Shown in pieces: positions 1-8,468 of a DNA stretch of 64,000 nucleotides; the first letter of the stretch is position 1; every line of letters starts with the position of its first letter. Location: positions 1 to 64,000 of the forward strand of contig OZ246421.1 of assembly GCA_965231165.1 (NCBI GenBank). Reading direction: 5' to 3'. Source of the stretch: Micavibrio_C sp965231165 (lineage in GTDB: Bacteria; Pseudomonadota; Alphaproteobacteria; Micavibrionales; Micavibrionaceae). The position numbers and the translations under genes were made by a program. The notes under the pieces were generated by a model, which saw nothing but the letters and a program-made list of their open reading frames with translations, did no database searches and had not been told where the DNA came from.

Positions 1-325
<325 letters not shown>

Positions 326-434
326 TCACTGCGCCCAGTATTAAACATGTACTGTAAGCGCGTTGAACGCAGCACCAAGTACAAAGCGTTATATGAACGC
401 ACAGACAATTTTTGCAACAGGCGGATTTAGATGA

Positions 435-549
435 TCTGGTGACTTTAGCGTATGTGAAACACCCCATCCCATTCCGAACTGGGCCGTGAAAAACTACAGC
501 GCCAATGGTACTATGACTTAAGTCATGGGAGAGTCGGTCGTTGCCAGGT
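435..549 (+). rRNA. rrf: 5S ribosomal RNA
   Basis: About 115 bases bounded by complementary ends (CTGG near 436 and CCAGG near 548). Inside are the conserved 5S motifs CCCCATCCCATTCCGAACT, GGGCCGTGAAA and GGTACTATG, and the region ending GGGAGAGTCGGTCG. It lies directly downstream of 23S and is followed by a strong terminator. The exact ends are inferred by homology. Confidence 0.95.
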
Positions 550-599
550 CTTCTAAGTCCGTCTGTTGTAAGTAAGCAAACCTAGACACGAAATTTTAA

Positions 600-640
600 A
601 AACCCGATGGATCGCAAGATCTGTCGGGTTTTTTCTTTTT
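600..640 (+). terminator. Intrinsic terminator of the rRNA operon
   Basis: Inverted repeat AACCCGA / TCGGGTT (601-607 with 624-630), with an inner GATC-GCAA-GATC stem-loop, followed by a long T-rich run. It lies about 50 bases after 5S and probably ends the rRNA transcript, so the tRNA-fMet at 2814 is not simply read through from here. Confidence 0.85.
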
Positions 641-670
641 AGACATGTTTAGATCTATGGGGGTATTAAA

Positions 671-913
671 ATGGAATATAGAATTCAAATGGCTTCAGAT
701 CTTGATCGAGATGGGATGGCTTTAGAATTGATCGATCAAAATGATGATGTTCTTGCTGAAGTTTTTAGCTGCGATAAGGATTACACTATGGTTCTTAATA
801 CCTTCAGAAAGGATATCCCTATGGCTGCTTTATCATTCCTCATTAAGAATGCGATGAAAAGGCTGCATACTTTTGAAGACGGCACACCTTTTGACTGGGA
901 AACTCATTTTTAG
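671..913 (+). CDS. Hypothetical protein, 80 aa
   Basis: A short soluble acidic protein with no signal peptide, no membrane segment and no motif I recognise. The ATG is preceded by a G-rich ribosome binding site (GGGGG about 8 bases upstream). The gene lies just after the rRNA terminator and reads in the same direction. The next gene is about 310 bases away, so it is probably a single-gene transcript. Its base composition is more AT-rich than most neighbours. Small proteins of this kind are common as lineage-specific genes in alphaproteobacteria. Function unknown. Confidence 0.6.
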   Translation: MEYRIQMASDLDRDGMALELIDQNDDVLAEVFSCDKDYTMVLNTFRKDIPMAALSFLIKNAMKRLHTFEDGTPFDWETHF

Positions 914-1223
914 CCCAATTTGGGAATGGTTAATAAATACGATACGTTTGGTCGGTATTGAGGCTTCTGATCTGGCCGCTTTTCTGGCCCATCTAGTCGA
1001 TTGTGTGATTTTAGGGCGTGATTAAAAATGTTACTGCAACAACTGATGCTTAATTGGCGCGCCGCTTGTAGCGGTTTATATTTATTTTGCTATCATATTT
1101 AATCGACTCGTAGCGTAATGCAGGAATTGTGGCAGTAACCTGATATGGGTCTGTTCCGCATTTCAGTGCGGCCTTGTTCTGCAACTTTTGACGCCTGACC
1201 CTTGCTGGCGCTATGATCCGGCC
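914..1223. other. Intergenic stretch without a supported gene
   Basis: About 310 bases between the 80-aa gene and the YkgJ-like gene. I see AT-rich sequence around 1070-1100 that could hold a promoter, but no clear hairpin, RNA gene or convincing reading frame. The minus-strand frame at 1050-1337 is basic, low in recognisable features and overlaps the next gene, so I regard it as chance. Confidence 0.4.
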
Positions 1224-1817
1224 ATGATTATTCCGCTTGATAAGCCCTATCCTTCCATCCACGGTGTACCGGTGATTGACCGGATTGATAGCGATATCTT
1301 TGCGCGCCGTTATTTTGCGCTTTGCATGAGCTGTCACTTCTGCGGTGACAGCTGCTGCCAGTACGGGGTCGATGTTGATGCCCCCAATGTGGCACGCATC
1401 ATGGCCGTGGCCGACCGGCTGGAGCCGTTCGTTGGCTCAACCCGTGATCAATGGTTCGAGGATGGTTACGAGGACGACCCGCATTTCCCCGGCGGCAAGG
1501 TGACGCGCACCAGGGTCAGGGACGGTGCCTGCGTCTTCCTGAACCGTAAGGGCCGGGGCTGCCTGCTGCATAGTTTTGCCCTGCAGGAGGGGATGAATTT
1601 CAACGATATTAAGCCGCTGGTCAGCGCTATCTTCCCGGTGACGTTCGATGCCGGGTGTTTGTGCCCGTCCGATGAAATCCTAGATAACGAACTGGTCTGC
1701 CGCGACCAAGGCCCGAGCCTGTATGAAGGGGCACGGGGTGACCTGCTGCATTATTTCGGTGCTGAACTGATTGCGGTCCTCGATGAATTGCTGCCCGTTT
1801 ATAAGGCAGCGGTGTGA
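1224..1817 (+). CDS. YkgJ-like cysteine-cluster protein
   Basis: A cytoplasmic protein of about 197 residues with an N-terminal cysteine cluster of the form CxxCxxCxxxCC (CMSCHFCGDSCC) and later cysteines in GACVFL, GRGCLLH and GCLCPS. This arrangement is typical of the YkgJ / zinc-or-iron-chelating family (Pfam CxxCxxCC), whose members probably bind a metal or a cluster; their biochemical role is poorly known. I chose the ATG at 1224 (MIIPLDK); an alternative in-frame ATG at 1188 would add 12 residues. No signal peptide. The stop is followed 36 bases later by another small gene, possibly co-transcribed. Confidence 0.75.
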   Translation: MIIPLDKPYPSIHGVPVIDRIDSDIFARRYFALCMSCHFCGDSCCQYGVDVDAPNVARIMAVADRLEPFVGSTRDQWFEDGYEDDPHFPGGKVTRTRVRDGACVFLNRKGRGCLLHSFALQEGMNFNDIKPLVSAIFPVTFDAGCLCPSDEILDNELVCRDQGPSLYEGARGDLLHYFGAELIAVLDELLPVYKAAV

Positions 1818-1853
1818 ATTTCCGTAATCTTTTCGGTGACGCAAGGGGCGAAT

Positions 1854-2093
1854 ATGAACGAGGACATTCTTTACGTACCTTATAACGGCACGATCAAGCT
1901 TCTGAACACGTTTCAGAAAGAGTCCGGGCGGGCTCGTCATAAAGATGCGCTGCGCGCGGTTTTGTTCCTGAGCCAGGCCATGGTGGAGGACGCAGGCAAG
2001 GGATTGATTTATAGCGTGTCTGATCGTATGGAGGGGCGCGTCAATTTTATCCGGCGCGCCCGTGGGAACTTAAGCAACGTCATGTCTATCTAA
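1854..2093 (+). CDS. Hypothetical protein, 79 aa
   Basis: Small basic protein beginning MNEDILYVPYNGT. The start at 1854 is preferred over the ATG at 1836 because AAGGGGCG at about 1841-1848 is a good ribosome binding site for it. It follows the YkgJ-like gene with a short gap, so they may form a two-gene operon. The predicted protein is helical (ALRAVLFLSQAMVEDAGKG). No family recognised. It ends with a basic tail and no membrane segment is visible. Confidence 0.6.
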   Translation: MNEDILYVPYNGTIKLLNTFQKESGRARHKDALRAVLFLSQAMVEDAGKGLIYSVSDRMEGRVNFIRRARGNLSNVMSI

Positions 2094-2326
2094 GGTTGCT
2101 GTGAATCTCCGCGTTGTCCTTGTCTTTTTACGCTTTGGCTTTGATAAGGCGGGGTAATTATTCATTGCATTTATACGGGTTTCTGCCTATTCTGGACGTG
2201 CCTGAAAAATGCTGTCAGGGCTTTGATTGACGTGCGTGTGCCATGATGTGTTACCGCTCATTCCAGCCTGATAGCCGGATTGGGCGTTTATTTTTAACAA
2301 ACACATCAAATAGTATGGAGTGCAGT

Positions 2327-2539
2327 ATGGCCCAGCGTGGCAAAGTAAAATGGTTCAACACCACAAAAGGTTTCGGTTTCATCACCCCTGATCAGGGTGG
2401 CAACGATGTTTTCGTTCATATTACCGCTGTACAAAAAGCCGGTCTGCAAACGCTGAACGAAAATCAGGCTGTTGAATACGAACTGCAAGAAAATCGCGGT
2501 AAAATGGCCGCCGCTGAATTGCGCGTTATCGAAGGCTAA
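2327..2539 (+). CDS. cspA: Cold-shock domain protein (CspA family)
   Basis: A 70-residue single cold-shock domain: a five-stranded OB fold that binds single-stranded RNA or DNA and acts as an RNA chaperone. The two RNA-binding motifs are clear: KGFGFI (RNP1) and VFVHI (RNP2), together with the family start GKVKWFN. The open frame extends upstream to 2243, but the domain begins at MAQRGKVKW and GGAG lies just before that ATG, so 2327 is the real start. The upstream stretch of more than 200 bases without a gene fits the long structured 5' leaders known for csp mRNAs. A terminator follows. Confidence 0.95.
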   Translation: MAQRGKVKWFNTTKGFGFITPDQGGNDVFVHITAVQKAGLQTLNENQAVEYELQENRGKMAAAELRVIEG

Positions 2540-2569
2540 TCCTGACGCTTTATCTATGATGTTTTTGCA

Positions 2570-2606
2570 AATCCCGCTTTCAGCCGATGCTGTGGCGGGA
2601 TTTTCC
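2570..2606 (+). terminator. Intrinsic terminator after the cold-shock gene
   Basis: AATCCCGC (2570-2577) pairs with GCGGGATT (2595-2602), and the hairpin is followed by a T-rich stretch. It sits 30 bases after the csp stop codon. Confidence 0.8.
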
Positions 2607-2813
2607 TTTGTCAGGGATTGTGTGGCGCTTATGGCTGTGTAGGCAATTTTGCTGCCCGTTGGTGCCTAACCCTTTGTTCTCAACACTAGTGTAATCTGTT
2701 TCATCGTCATCGCAGGCCTCATAATAACGTTTCTTTTGGGTTGCTTTATTGAAACCAGAGCGCTATAAACCCATATCTCTTGTTACAGCACTTTATGTAA
2801 CGTCTTTTGGTGG

Positions 2814-2890
<77 letters not shown>

Positions 2891-2924
2891 AAAAATACAA
2901 TTAAATCAATGATTTATAAGAAAT

Positions 2925-2953
2925 AGGCCGCCTTCGAGCGGCCTTCTTTTTTA
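2925..2953 (+). terminator. Intrinsic terminator after tRNA-fMet
   Basis: GGCCGC (2926-2931) and GCGGCC (2938-2943) form a stem around CTTCGA, followed by TTCTTTTTTA. It ends the tRNA transcript. Confidence 0.85.
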
Positions 2954-2954
2954 T

Positions 2955-2974
2955 TGGTGCTACCATGGTGCTAC
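2955..2974. repeat. Short direct repeat TGGTGCTAC, possible element boundary
   Basis: TGGTGCTAC occurs at 2955-2963 and again at 2966-2974, immediately downstream of the tRNA terminator and before an AT-rich gene. Tyrosine and serine recombinases often leave such short repeats beside tRNA genes. I could not find a second copy of the tRNA 3' end further on, so the attachment-site reading is only suggestive. Confidence 0.35.
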
Positions 2975-3153
2975 TTATTGCATGTGAACTGTCACTTGGA
3001 TTGAGTAATAAGGACATCCGGGATTTTGTGGCATATCAACGGGATGGCAATTTCGCGCCGTTAACCGGTTTAAATTGCGGGTGGTGGGCGGGGTGGACGT
3101 AGAAGCCAAGAAAAAGCAATTATTAAACATACGATCTAATAAGGGGCGACCAA

Positions 3154-4074
3154 ATGAATAATAGTCCAAAAGCACTTTCTCTCTTGGAATTACAAGAAGC
3201 CAATCTAGAAGCTGTGTCTATCATTATAGAAGAAGTCAAAATTCTTCTGGAAATGCCGGAACGTGGGAATCCAGATCCAGTTGTACATACTCTCCGTAAC
3301 TTAGTGAAATATCTCTCAGATCGAAGCCAGGCTGTGTCTATGTTGGTCAGTTGGGGATATGCGTGGGATGCGGAAATTATTTTAAGATCATTTTATGAAA
3401 CGGCGGCAAAAATCTTATTCATATGCTTTGCTAACAACGAGAAAAGGCAGGAACTGGTAAATGAGTTCTGGCTTGAGTTCGAAACAATTCACAGCATAAA
3501 AATCGCCAGAAAAGCAGAATTTTCAAAGCATGTTTCTATTAAAGAAGACAATGGATGTAATGCTTCTATTTTTTCTGCATTGCAAGACCCCGAACTCTAT
3601 TCTCTCGACGCAAAGCATACTAAAAATGCACGAAAAATTATTGAACAGCGATGGTCTTTTACTGAAATTATCGAAACATTGAGTAAAACTTCTCCGGAAG
3701 GAAAAAATCTCGCAGATATAAAATGCTTTCTACATATTTATGGCATGGCGAGTCATCTTATTCACGCAGATAAGACAGCTATGGAGTTTATGACTGATCG
3801 TAGCCTCAGAAATGAAGGTGAACGAAAGATCCTGGAGGCTTCGCATGCAGGAAGGATTTTTTCTGATCAAGTTAGTCTATGGCTCTTTTGTGCTGATGCA
3901 ATTCGTGGATGTCTAGAAAGAGAGTTTGTTGATAAAAATAAAGTTATGAATTCGTATAATAAAGTCATTGAAATGGGAAAGCCATTTTCAAAAATGTTTG
4001 CCGACAGCCAGGAGCAGTTTTATAGAGAGATGGGCCATCCATATGGAGAGACTTCTCAAAAATCTGCAGGCTAA
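3154..4074 (+). CDS. DUF5677-like protein, 306 aa
   Basis: An all-helical cytoplasmic protein of about 306 residues. The central part (SDRSQAVSMLVSWGYAWDAE, then a run of helices and an H-L-I-H-A-D motif near residue 207) resembles the DUF5677 / DUF6988 family, which consists of uncharacterised helical proteins often found on mobile elements and in defence-gene neighbourhoods. The gene is clearly more AT-rich than the rest of the window (many AAA, ATT and GAA codons), which suggests transfer. The ATG follows AAGGGGCGACCAA, a good ribosome binding site. It lies between tRNA-fMet and a recombinase remnant. Function unknown. Confidence 0.7.
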   Translation: MNNSPKALSLLELQEANLEAVSIIIEEVKILLEMPERGNPDPVVHTLRNLVKYLSDRSQAVSMLVSWGYAWDAEIILRSFYETAAKILFICFANNEKRQELVNEFWLEFETIHSIKIARKAEFSKHVSIKEDNGCNASIFSALQDPELYSLDAKHTKNARKIIEQRWSFTEIIETLSKTSPEGKNLADIKCFLHIYGMASHLIHADKTAMEFMTDRSLRNEGERKILEASHAGRIFSDQVSLWLFCADAIRGCLEREFVDKNKVMNSYNKVIEMGKPFSKMFADSQEQFYREMGHPYGETSQKSAG

Positions 4075-4283
4075 AACCCAAAATGACATCGCTGCTCCTG
4101 CCATGCATCCGGAAAAGGTCGAAGAAGGTCGGCCAACGCTAAAGATTGCGGCTGGCGGTCCGTGAGGATGGCCTCGATAATATCCGGTGCCAGTTGCGTC
4201 ATGCGGATGGCTTTGCTGAGGATCTGGTATAGGCCGCCTTTGAGGATTGGCTGGCCTTCGCGTAATGCCAAGCATTTTTGCAA
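4071..4283 (-). pseudogene. Remnant of a site-specific (serine) recombinase, C-terminal tail
   Basis: The minus strand encodes a 70-residue stretch containing KAIRMTQLAPDIIEAILTDR, then QPQSL, DLLRPFPDAW and EQR. This closely resembles the C-terminal tail of large recombinase/resolvase-like proteins common on alphaproteobacterial mobile elements (pattern LRLTxLAPxIVEAIxxGRQPxxLxLxxLxxPFPxxWxEQR). The catalytic N-terminal domain is absent and the upstream frame is interrupted, so this is a broken relic. With the AT-rich neighbour and the tRNA it points to a decayed integrated element. Confidence 0.6.
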
Positions 4284-4547
4284 TGCTGAGGGAAAAGCTC
4301 AGATAGCCTTCGCCAACCAATAAAATATTTCCCTGTTGTATCTGCGAAATAAAGAATGATGTTTTCTTTCCTGATGGCGCGATCATTCTCCCCGTAGCAT
4401 CAATTTGAACAGGCTGGCGGCTATACTGGATCTGCGCCCAATTTTTTTGGGATCGTCATACGTCTGAATGTGATGGGCTTCATGCTGTATCAATTCTGGA
4501 ATCTTCGCGTATTATGCGGGTTAAATAATTTGCCAGAGGATATAAAA

Positions 4548-5426
4548 ATGAAGAAGACGAACATTCGATTGTTAGTGGGCGCTGTTTCCTTATTGATGGT
4601 AAGCGCGTGCGCATCATCCTCGCAGGATGGTTTTCTGGCGCTTGAGCCGAGCCTTGATAAGAGCATGACCTATCAAGACATCCTCGATCAGGATATCAAT
4701 AGCACTGATTACACGAAATGGCTGGCGAAGGATTACAAGGCGCTGGCCGTGTTCGAATACGTCAACATGTATGATTATGAATCGGGCGACCATTTCGCAA
4801 ACAAGAGCATGAATGCGGGCAGGGGGATCGTTGTCGCGCCCGATGCGCCATCATCCCGTGAGATCGATATAAGATTCCAGGAAGAGGCCACGATGGCCTA
4901 CAACATCATCATGGATAGCTATAAACAGGGAAAGGATAAAACCTATCCGAAGGAAATGGCGCGTCTGCAGGTTTCTTATGAATGCTGGCTGGAGCAGATC
5001 GAAGAAGGTTGGCAGAGCGAACATATCCTGAAATGCCGTGATATGTTCTTTGAGGCCTTGGCGAACATGAAAGGGCTTGAGTTCTCTGTGGCGGTCTATT
5101 TTGAAAATGATTCCTTCATGATCACAACAGCGGAAGCGCAAAAATTGACCGCGATTGTCCGCAACTATCAGATCAGACGGCAGGACATCATGATTGAAGG
5201 TCATACTGATGCCCGCGGTACGGATGCCTATAATCATGGGCTCTCTGAAGAGCGGGCCGAGGTCGTGGCCGATTATCTCAGCAAGGCACTGGCGTCTTCC
5301 GCAACCGGTTTGTCCAGAGATACGGTGATCAAGACCAAGGGTTATGGCGAAACACACCTGGCCATCCCCACGGCTGACGGCGTCAGCGAGCCCCGCAACC
5401 GCCGTGCCATCGTTCATTTCAGATAG
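4548..5426 (+). CDS. OmpA-family lipoprotein
   Basis: A 292-residue lipoprotein. The start at 4548 (MKKTNIRLL) has AGAGGA upstream; a longer frame from 4470 lacks a signal. The signal peptide ends in the lipobox VSAC, so the protein should be lipidated and placed in the envelope. The C-terminal ~110 residues form an OmpA-like peptidoglycan-binding domain with IEGHTDARGT and NHGLSEERA, including the Asp and Arg residues that bind diaminopimelate in this family. The N-terminal half is not recognised. It probably anchors the outer membrane to the wall. A strong terminator follows, so it is likely transcribed alone. Confidence 0.85.
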   Translation: MKKTNIRLLVGAVSLLMVSACASSSQDGFLALEPSLDKSMTYQDILDQDINSTDYTKWLAKDYKALAVFEYVNMYDYESGDHFANKSMNAGRGIVVAPDAPSSREIDIRFQEEATMAYNIIMDSYKQGKDKTYPKEMARLQVSYECWLEQIEEGWQSEHILKCRDMFFEALANMKGLEFSVAVYFENDSFMITTAEAQKLTAIVRNYQIRRQDIMIEGHTDARGTDAYNHGLSEERAEVVADYLSKALASSATGLSRDTVIKTKGYGETHLAIPTADGVSEPRNRRAIVHFR

Positions 5427-5449
5427 GCGATAAAACCTGACAGTCATTT

Positions 5450-5485
5450 ACCAGCGCGTAAGGCTTTACGCGCTGGTATTTTTTT
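5450..5485 (+). terminator. Intrinsic terminator after the OmpA-like lipoprotein gene
   Basis: Perfect stem ACCAGCGCGTAA (5450-5461) with TTACGCGCTGGT (5466-5477), followed by a run of seven T. Confidence 0.92.
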
Positions 5486-5662
5486 GCCTGTCCCGGTGAT
5501 CGTTTTGTCCTCTTTTCCCTGCAGCCAAAGGCTTAGAGGGCACTGTTCTTTGGATATCAGCATGAATTTTTCATGTGAATTCAACGGGTAGGGTCGTTAT
5601 TCACCCTTGGCACGTATTATGCAAAATACTTCCTTATCAGCCCCTACTGAAAGGAATTAATC

Positions 5663-6022
5663 ATGTTAACAGGTCTTGGATGTTTCAAGTTTTCGCCTTC
5701 CGGCTTTTGCGTGGTGGCCTTGTGCCATGGCCGTGATAATGGCCGCGATTTCTACGCCTTCATCGCCATCGAACCGCAAAATTACCGTTACTTTAAAAAC
5801 CGCTATCGCCCCGGTGAATTATCCAGCTTCAATGCGTATGGTTATGAACTGGTGCGCGGTTGGGGCACTGAACCGCCGCAGGCGGTTCGTGAATATATGC
5901 TGGTGAAGCACGGCGTTGAATTTGGCGTCAGCGAAAATTTCCTCAACCGTGTGGCCGCTAATCTGGAGCCGGTGGCGGCACCGCTGGACCGGGAATTTTT
6001 TGCCAATATGGCTGTGATGTAA
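5663..6022 (+). CDS. Hypothetical protein, 119 aa
   Basis: A soluble protein of 119 residues with no signal peptide, beginning MLTGLGCFKFSPSGFCVVAL. GAAAGGA eight bases upstream of the ATG is a good ribosome binding site. Aromatic residues and the segment DFYAFIAIEPQNYRYFKNRY are its most distinctive part; I do not recognise a family. It is flanked by terminators on both sides and so forms its own transcription unit. Codon use matches the neighbourhood. Confidence 0.65.
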   Translation: MLTGLGCFKFSPSGFCVVALCHGRDNGRDFYAFIAIEPQNYRYFKNRYRPGELSSFNAYGYELVRGWGTEPPQAVREYMLVKHGVEFGVSENFLNRVAANLEPVAAPLDREFFANMAVM

Positions 6023-6041
6023 TGATGAGATAAGATTAGAA

Positions 6042-6075
6042 AAATACCGGCGTGTTTATAACGCCGGTATTTTTA
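6042..6075. terminator. Bidirectional terminator between convergent genes
   Basis: AATACCGGCGT and ACGCCGGTATT form a near-perfect stem around GTTTATA, with A-rich and T-rich flanks. It serves both the plus-strand gene ending at 6022 and the minus-strand gene whose stop is at 6073. Confidence 0.88.
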
Positions 6076-6684
6076 TTTCGGGCAGTCGAGAATAACCTGA
6101 TTGCCCTTGCGCGTACGTATGCAGGTCGTGGTGGTGCGTGGCAGCGGGGCGGCACCCGGCGCGGGCGGAATTAACGTGGCAATGTCTATATTCTGTTCTT
6201 TCAGCAACTGACCGGCTTTGTTTTGTGTATCTTTGTCTGCATGCGCGTAAAGCTGCATCCCGACATAACGGCTTTGCATGTTATTGGCGGCCAGCAGACC
6301 GACGAGCGTTTCCGGCTCGATGCGTATTTTATCCGCGCCGCCCATGCGGGCGTCCAGTTTCTTTTTGGCTTCGGGGTTCAGGTCGAAACTCAGCAATACG
6401 CCCAGCGCGTTGCTGACCGGGTCGTTCGGTTTTCTCATCAGTGTTTCTGCGCGCTTGATGTCGGCTTCCATACGCAGTTTTTCTTTCTGGTATTCACCGC
6501 ATTCTTTATCGAAACCTGAACGGGTAAAGCCGAATATAAACTGGAAGCCGTTACCGCTGATGCAGCTGTCGGGTTGGGCGATAATGTTGGTGGCGCAACC
6601 GGTCAGCAGCAGGCTGCCCGTCAGGACGCTTGCGGCACCCGCGCGTTTGAAAACGGTCTGAAGGCTGAAATCTGTCAGTTGCAT
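6073..6684 (-). CDS. Predicted lipoprotein of unknown function
   Basis: About 203 residues from the ATG at 6684 (MQLTDFSLQ). An in-frame GTG at 6723 would add 13 residues, and neither start has a convincing ribosome binding site. The signal sequence ends in LLLTGC, a clear lipobox. The mature part has four more cysteines (DSCISGNG, DKECGEY, TTTCIRTR, ILDCPK), suggesting two disulfides, and a helical middle (residues about 55-170). No family recognised. Together with the next exported gene on the same strand it suggests envelope roles, but a terminator separates them. Confidence 0.7.
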   Translation of the reverse strand: MQLTDFSLQTVFKRAGAASVLTGSLLLTGCATNIIAQPDSCISGNGFQFIFGFTRSGFDKECGEYQKEKLRMEADIKRAETLMRKPNDPVSNALGVLLSFDLNPEAKKKLDARMGGADKIRIEPETLVGLLAANNMQSRYVGMQLYAHADKDTQNKAGQLLKEQNIDIATLIPPAPGAAPLPRTTTTCIRTRKGNQVILDCPK

Positions 6685-6781
6685 CGCATACACACCCGTT
6701 TTTAATTTTTCAGGGTTATTCACTTTGAGGTAGGGGATAATACCCTAAAATTCCGCATTATGTCAATAAAAAGCGGATAAG

Positions 6782-6820
6782 AAAACCCCCGGAATCCGCT
6801 GAACTCCGGGGGTTTTTAAA
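6782..6820 (-). terminator. Intrinsic terminator of the Gln/Gly-rich exported protein gene
   Basis: AAAACCCCCGGA pairs with TCCGGGGGTTTT around an 11-base loop, just past the stop of the minus-strand gene at 6825. On the minus strand the stem is followed by T residues. Confidence 0.88.
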
Positions 6821-6824
6821 GATT

Positions 6825-7958
6825 TTACGGCTTCGGTGTTACGCCAGCCTTTTTCAGGGCTTCGGTGACTTGCGCGTCGCAGGTGACGTTACCTGTTTTC
6901 GGCGCTTTCACAGCGGCCTTACCGGTGGAGCGCGCAGCCTGTGCGGCGGCTTGCAGGTAAACATTTACAACCGACTGGCAGGTGTCGGACGGCGGCGCCA
7001 CGGTTGTAACAACTGGCTTTTTCACGCTGACGTGCAGACCGCCCAGTTGGTGCCATTGCCCGACTTTTACTTCGACCGGCTGGCCGTTCATCGACATTTT
7101 CTCGATGCGGTTTTCCAGCGCCTTCGTAGCACTGGCGTAGGACGTGCTTGATTGCTTGGCCTGTTCGTGTGCCAGTGCCTGATTAACCGGATCTTCGGAA
7201 GCGCGCAGAGCATTTTCACGGGCGGTGTCAGCTTGTTTTTCGAGCATCTTCATTTCGTGCGCAGCGCATTTCTCGCTCCAGCCCATGTTGCCGGCGATGC
7301 TGGTGCCAACATTATGGCCGAGCGTACCGACGCCCAAAGATACTGAAAGACCGGTTTTGCAGGTGCCATCGCCGATGATCGGTGCGGCGTCAGGTGCGGC
7401 GCGGTTAGCGGCCGCTTTCCAGACGGAGTTATCGGTGATTTCTACTTTGTTGCCAGAGGATTGGGATGCTGCACTGTTCTGGGAGTTGTCGGTGAGCGCA
7501 GAATTGCCGCCTTGGCCACCTTCACCACCGTAACCGTTGCCACCTTGGCCACCTGCCGCGTTGGCGTTACCGCCCTGACCACCTTGTCCGCCTTGGCCAC
7601 CCTGACCGATGCCTGTGCCGCCTGCGGCGTTTACTTTTACATCGGTGTTAACATTCGCTGTGGCTGCGGCGTCAGCCTTTGCCTGTTGCTGTTGGGCTTG
7701 CTGTTGTTGCTGCTGCTGAGCTTGTTGCTGGTTCTGGTTGTAGCTCACAGGTTGTGGCTTCGGCGTTTCCGGTTTATGCGGTTTTTCCGGTTTCGTCGGG
7801 CACTTGCCGGTCGGGTTGCTCGGGGTTTCCTTGCATTCGCCGTAACCGCCACCGTGATGACCGCCGTAGTTATTGTCGTGTTTGTTGCCACCCGCGAAAG
7901 CGGTGCCTGCGGCGGCGGCGAGAACCAGAGCGGCGGTTGTTGAAGCCAGTTTTTTCAT
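6825..7958 (-). CDS. Exported low-complexity protein (Gln-rich and Gly-rich)
   Basis: About 377 residues from the ATG at 7958 (MKKLASTTAALVL); GAGGG lies about 10 bases upstream. A Sec signal peptide is followed by a His/Gly-rich stretch, a Lys/Pro-rich stretch, a poly-Gln block (about residues 75-95), a Gly-Gly-Gln repeat block (GQGGQGGQGG, about 115-155), and an Asn/Ser-rich linker. The C-terminal ~200 residues look folded, with KTGLSVSLGVGTLGHNVG and a Cys pair (DTCQSVV and VTCDAQV). Such composition is seen in secreted or surface-associated proteins. No catalytic motif is visible. Confidence 0.75.
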   Translation of the reverse strand: MKKLASTTAALVLAAAAGTAFAGGNKHDNNYGGHHGGGYGECKETPSNPTGKCPTKPEKPHKPETPKPQPVSYNQNQQQAQQQQQQQAQQQQAKADAAATANVNTDVKVNAAGGTGIGQGGQGGQGGQGGNANAAGGQGGNGYGGEGGQGGNSALTDNSQNSAASQSSGNKVEITDNSVWKAAANRAAPDAAPIIGDGTCKTGLSVSLGVGTLGHNVGTSIAGNMGWSEKCAAHEMKMLEKQADTARENALRASEDPVNQALAHEQAKQSSTSYASATKALENRIEKMSMNGQPVEVKVGQWHQLGGLHVSVKKPVVTTVAPPSDTCQSVVNVYLQAAAQAARSTGKAAVKAPKTGNVTCDAQVTEALKKAGVTPKP

Positions 7959-8167
7959 GATGTGCATACCCTCAAGAGTTGTTGCAGTCTGTTTGAAATG
8001 TGGCTGGAAGATGCCTGAAATGGGCTGTTTATGTCAAGAAAAATGAATCTGGTAAATACGCATCCCAGCCATGCAACTTGCTGCCATTATAATTACAGAC
8101 CCTCAAAATATTAACTATTCGGTTTCTTTTTGCATAATCTTATATTTTGGTGTAATACTCGCCCCCG

Positions 8168-8443
8168 ATGATCGAAGACATGGACATTATCATGACGGAT
8201 GCCGGCCAGATCGTTCTGGTCGTGCCGGGCGTCATTCCCGAGGGCGGGCTGGAACTGGGGTTGTTGCCCCGTACCGTGACGTTGGCTGCCGAAGGCGAGA
8301 TTTTCGCCCGGGTCGGGGATATCGACGACATGGTGATGGATACGCTGGCGGCACAAACTCAGATCGACCTGATCGCCGTACCGGATGATGAGCATCCCCC
8401 GGAAGGGATTACGCATTACGCGCATGTCAAAGATTACCGGTAA
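8168..8443 (+). CDS. Hypothetical acidic protein, 91 aa
   Basis: An acidic, soluble protein with residues such as QIVLVVPGVIPEGGLELGLL. Starts at 8168, 8180 and 8192 are all possible; none has a strong ribosome binding site. A TATAATACT-like element (GTAATACTC near 8151) lies only a few bases upstream, so the mRNA may be leaderless. The next gene begins about 25 bases after its stop, so the two are probably co-transcribed. Function unknown. Confidence 0.5.
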   Translation: MIEDMDIIMTDAGQIVLVVPGVIPEGGLELGLLPRTVTLAAEGEIFARVGDIDDMVMDTLAAQTQIDLIAVPDDEHPPEGITHYAHVKDYR

Positions 8444-8468
8444 AGATAATAAAGGGAACTGTGTAACC

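Noticed and set aside
3010..3165. Open frame ending just past the start of the 3154 gene
   Set aside because: About 48 codons without start signal or similarity that I can recognise; possible relic of the suspected element, but too weak to list.
7225..7943. Long plus-strand frames opposite the Gln/Gly-rich exported protein gene
   Set aside because: They are low-complexity shadows of the repetitive minus-strand gene and have no ribosome binding sites or signals.
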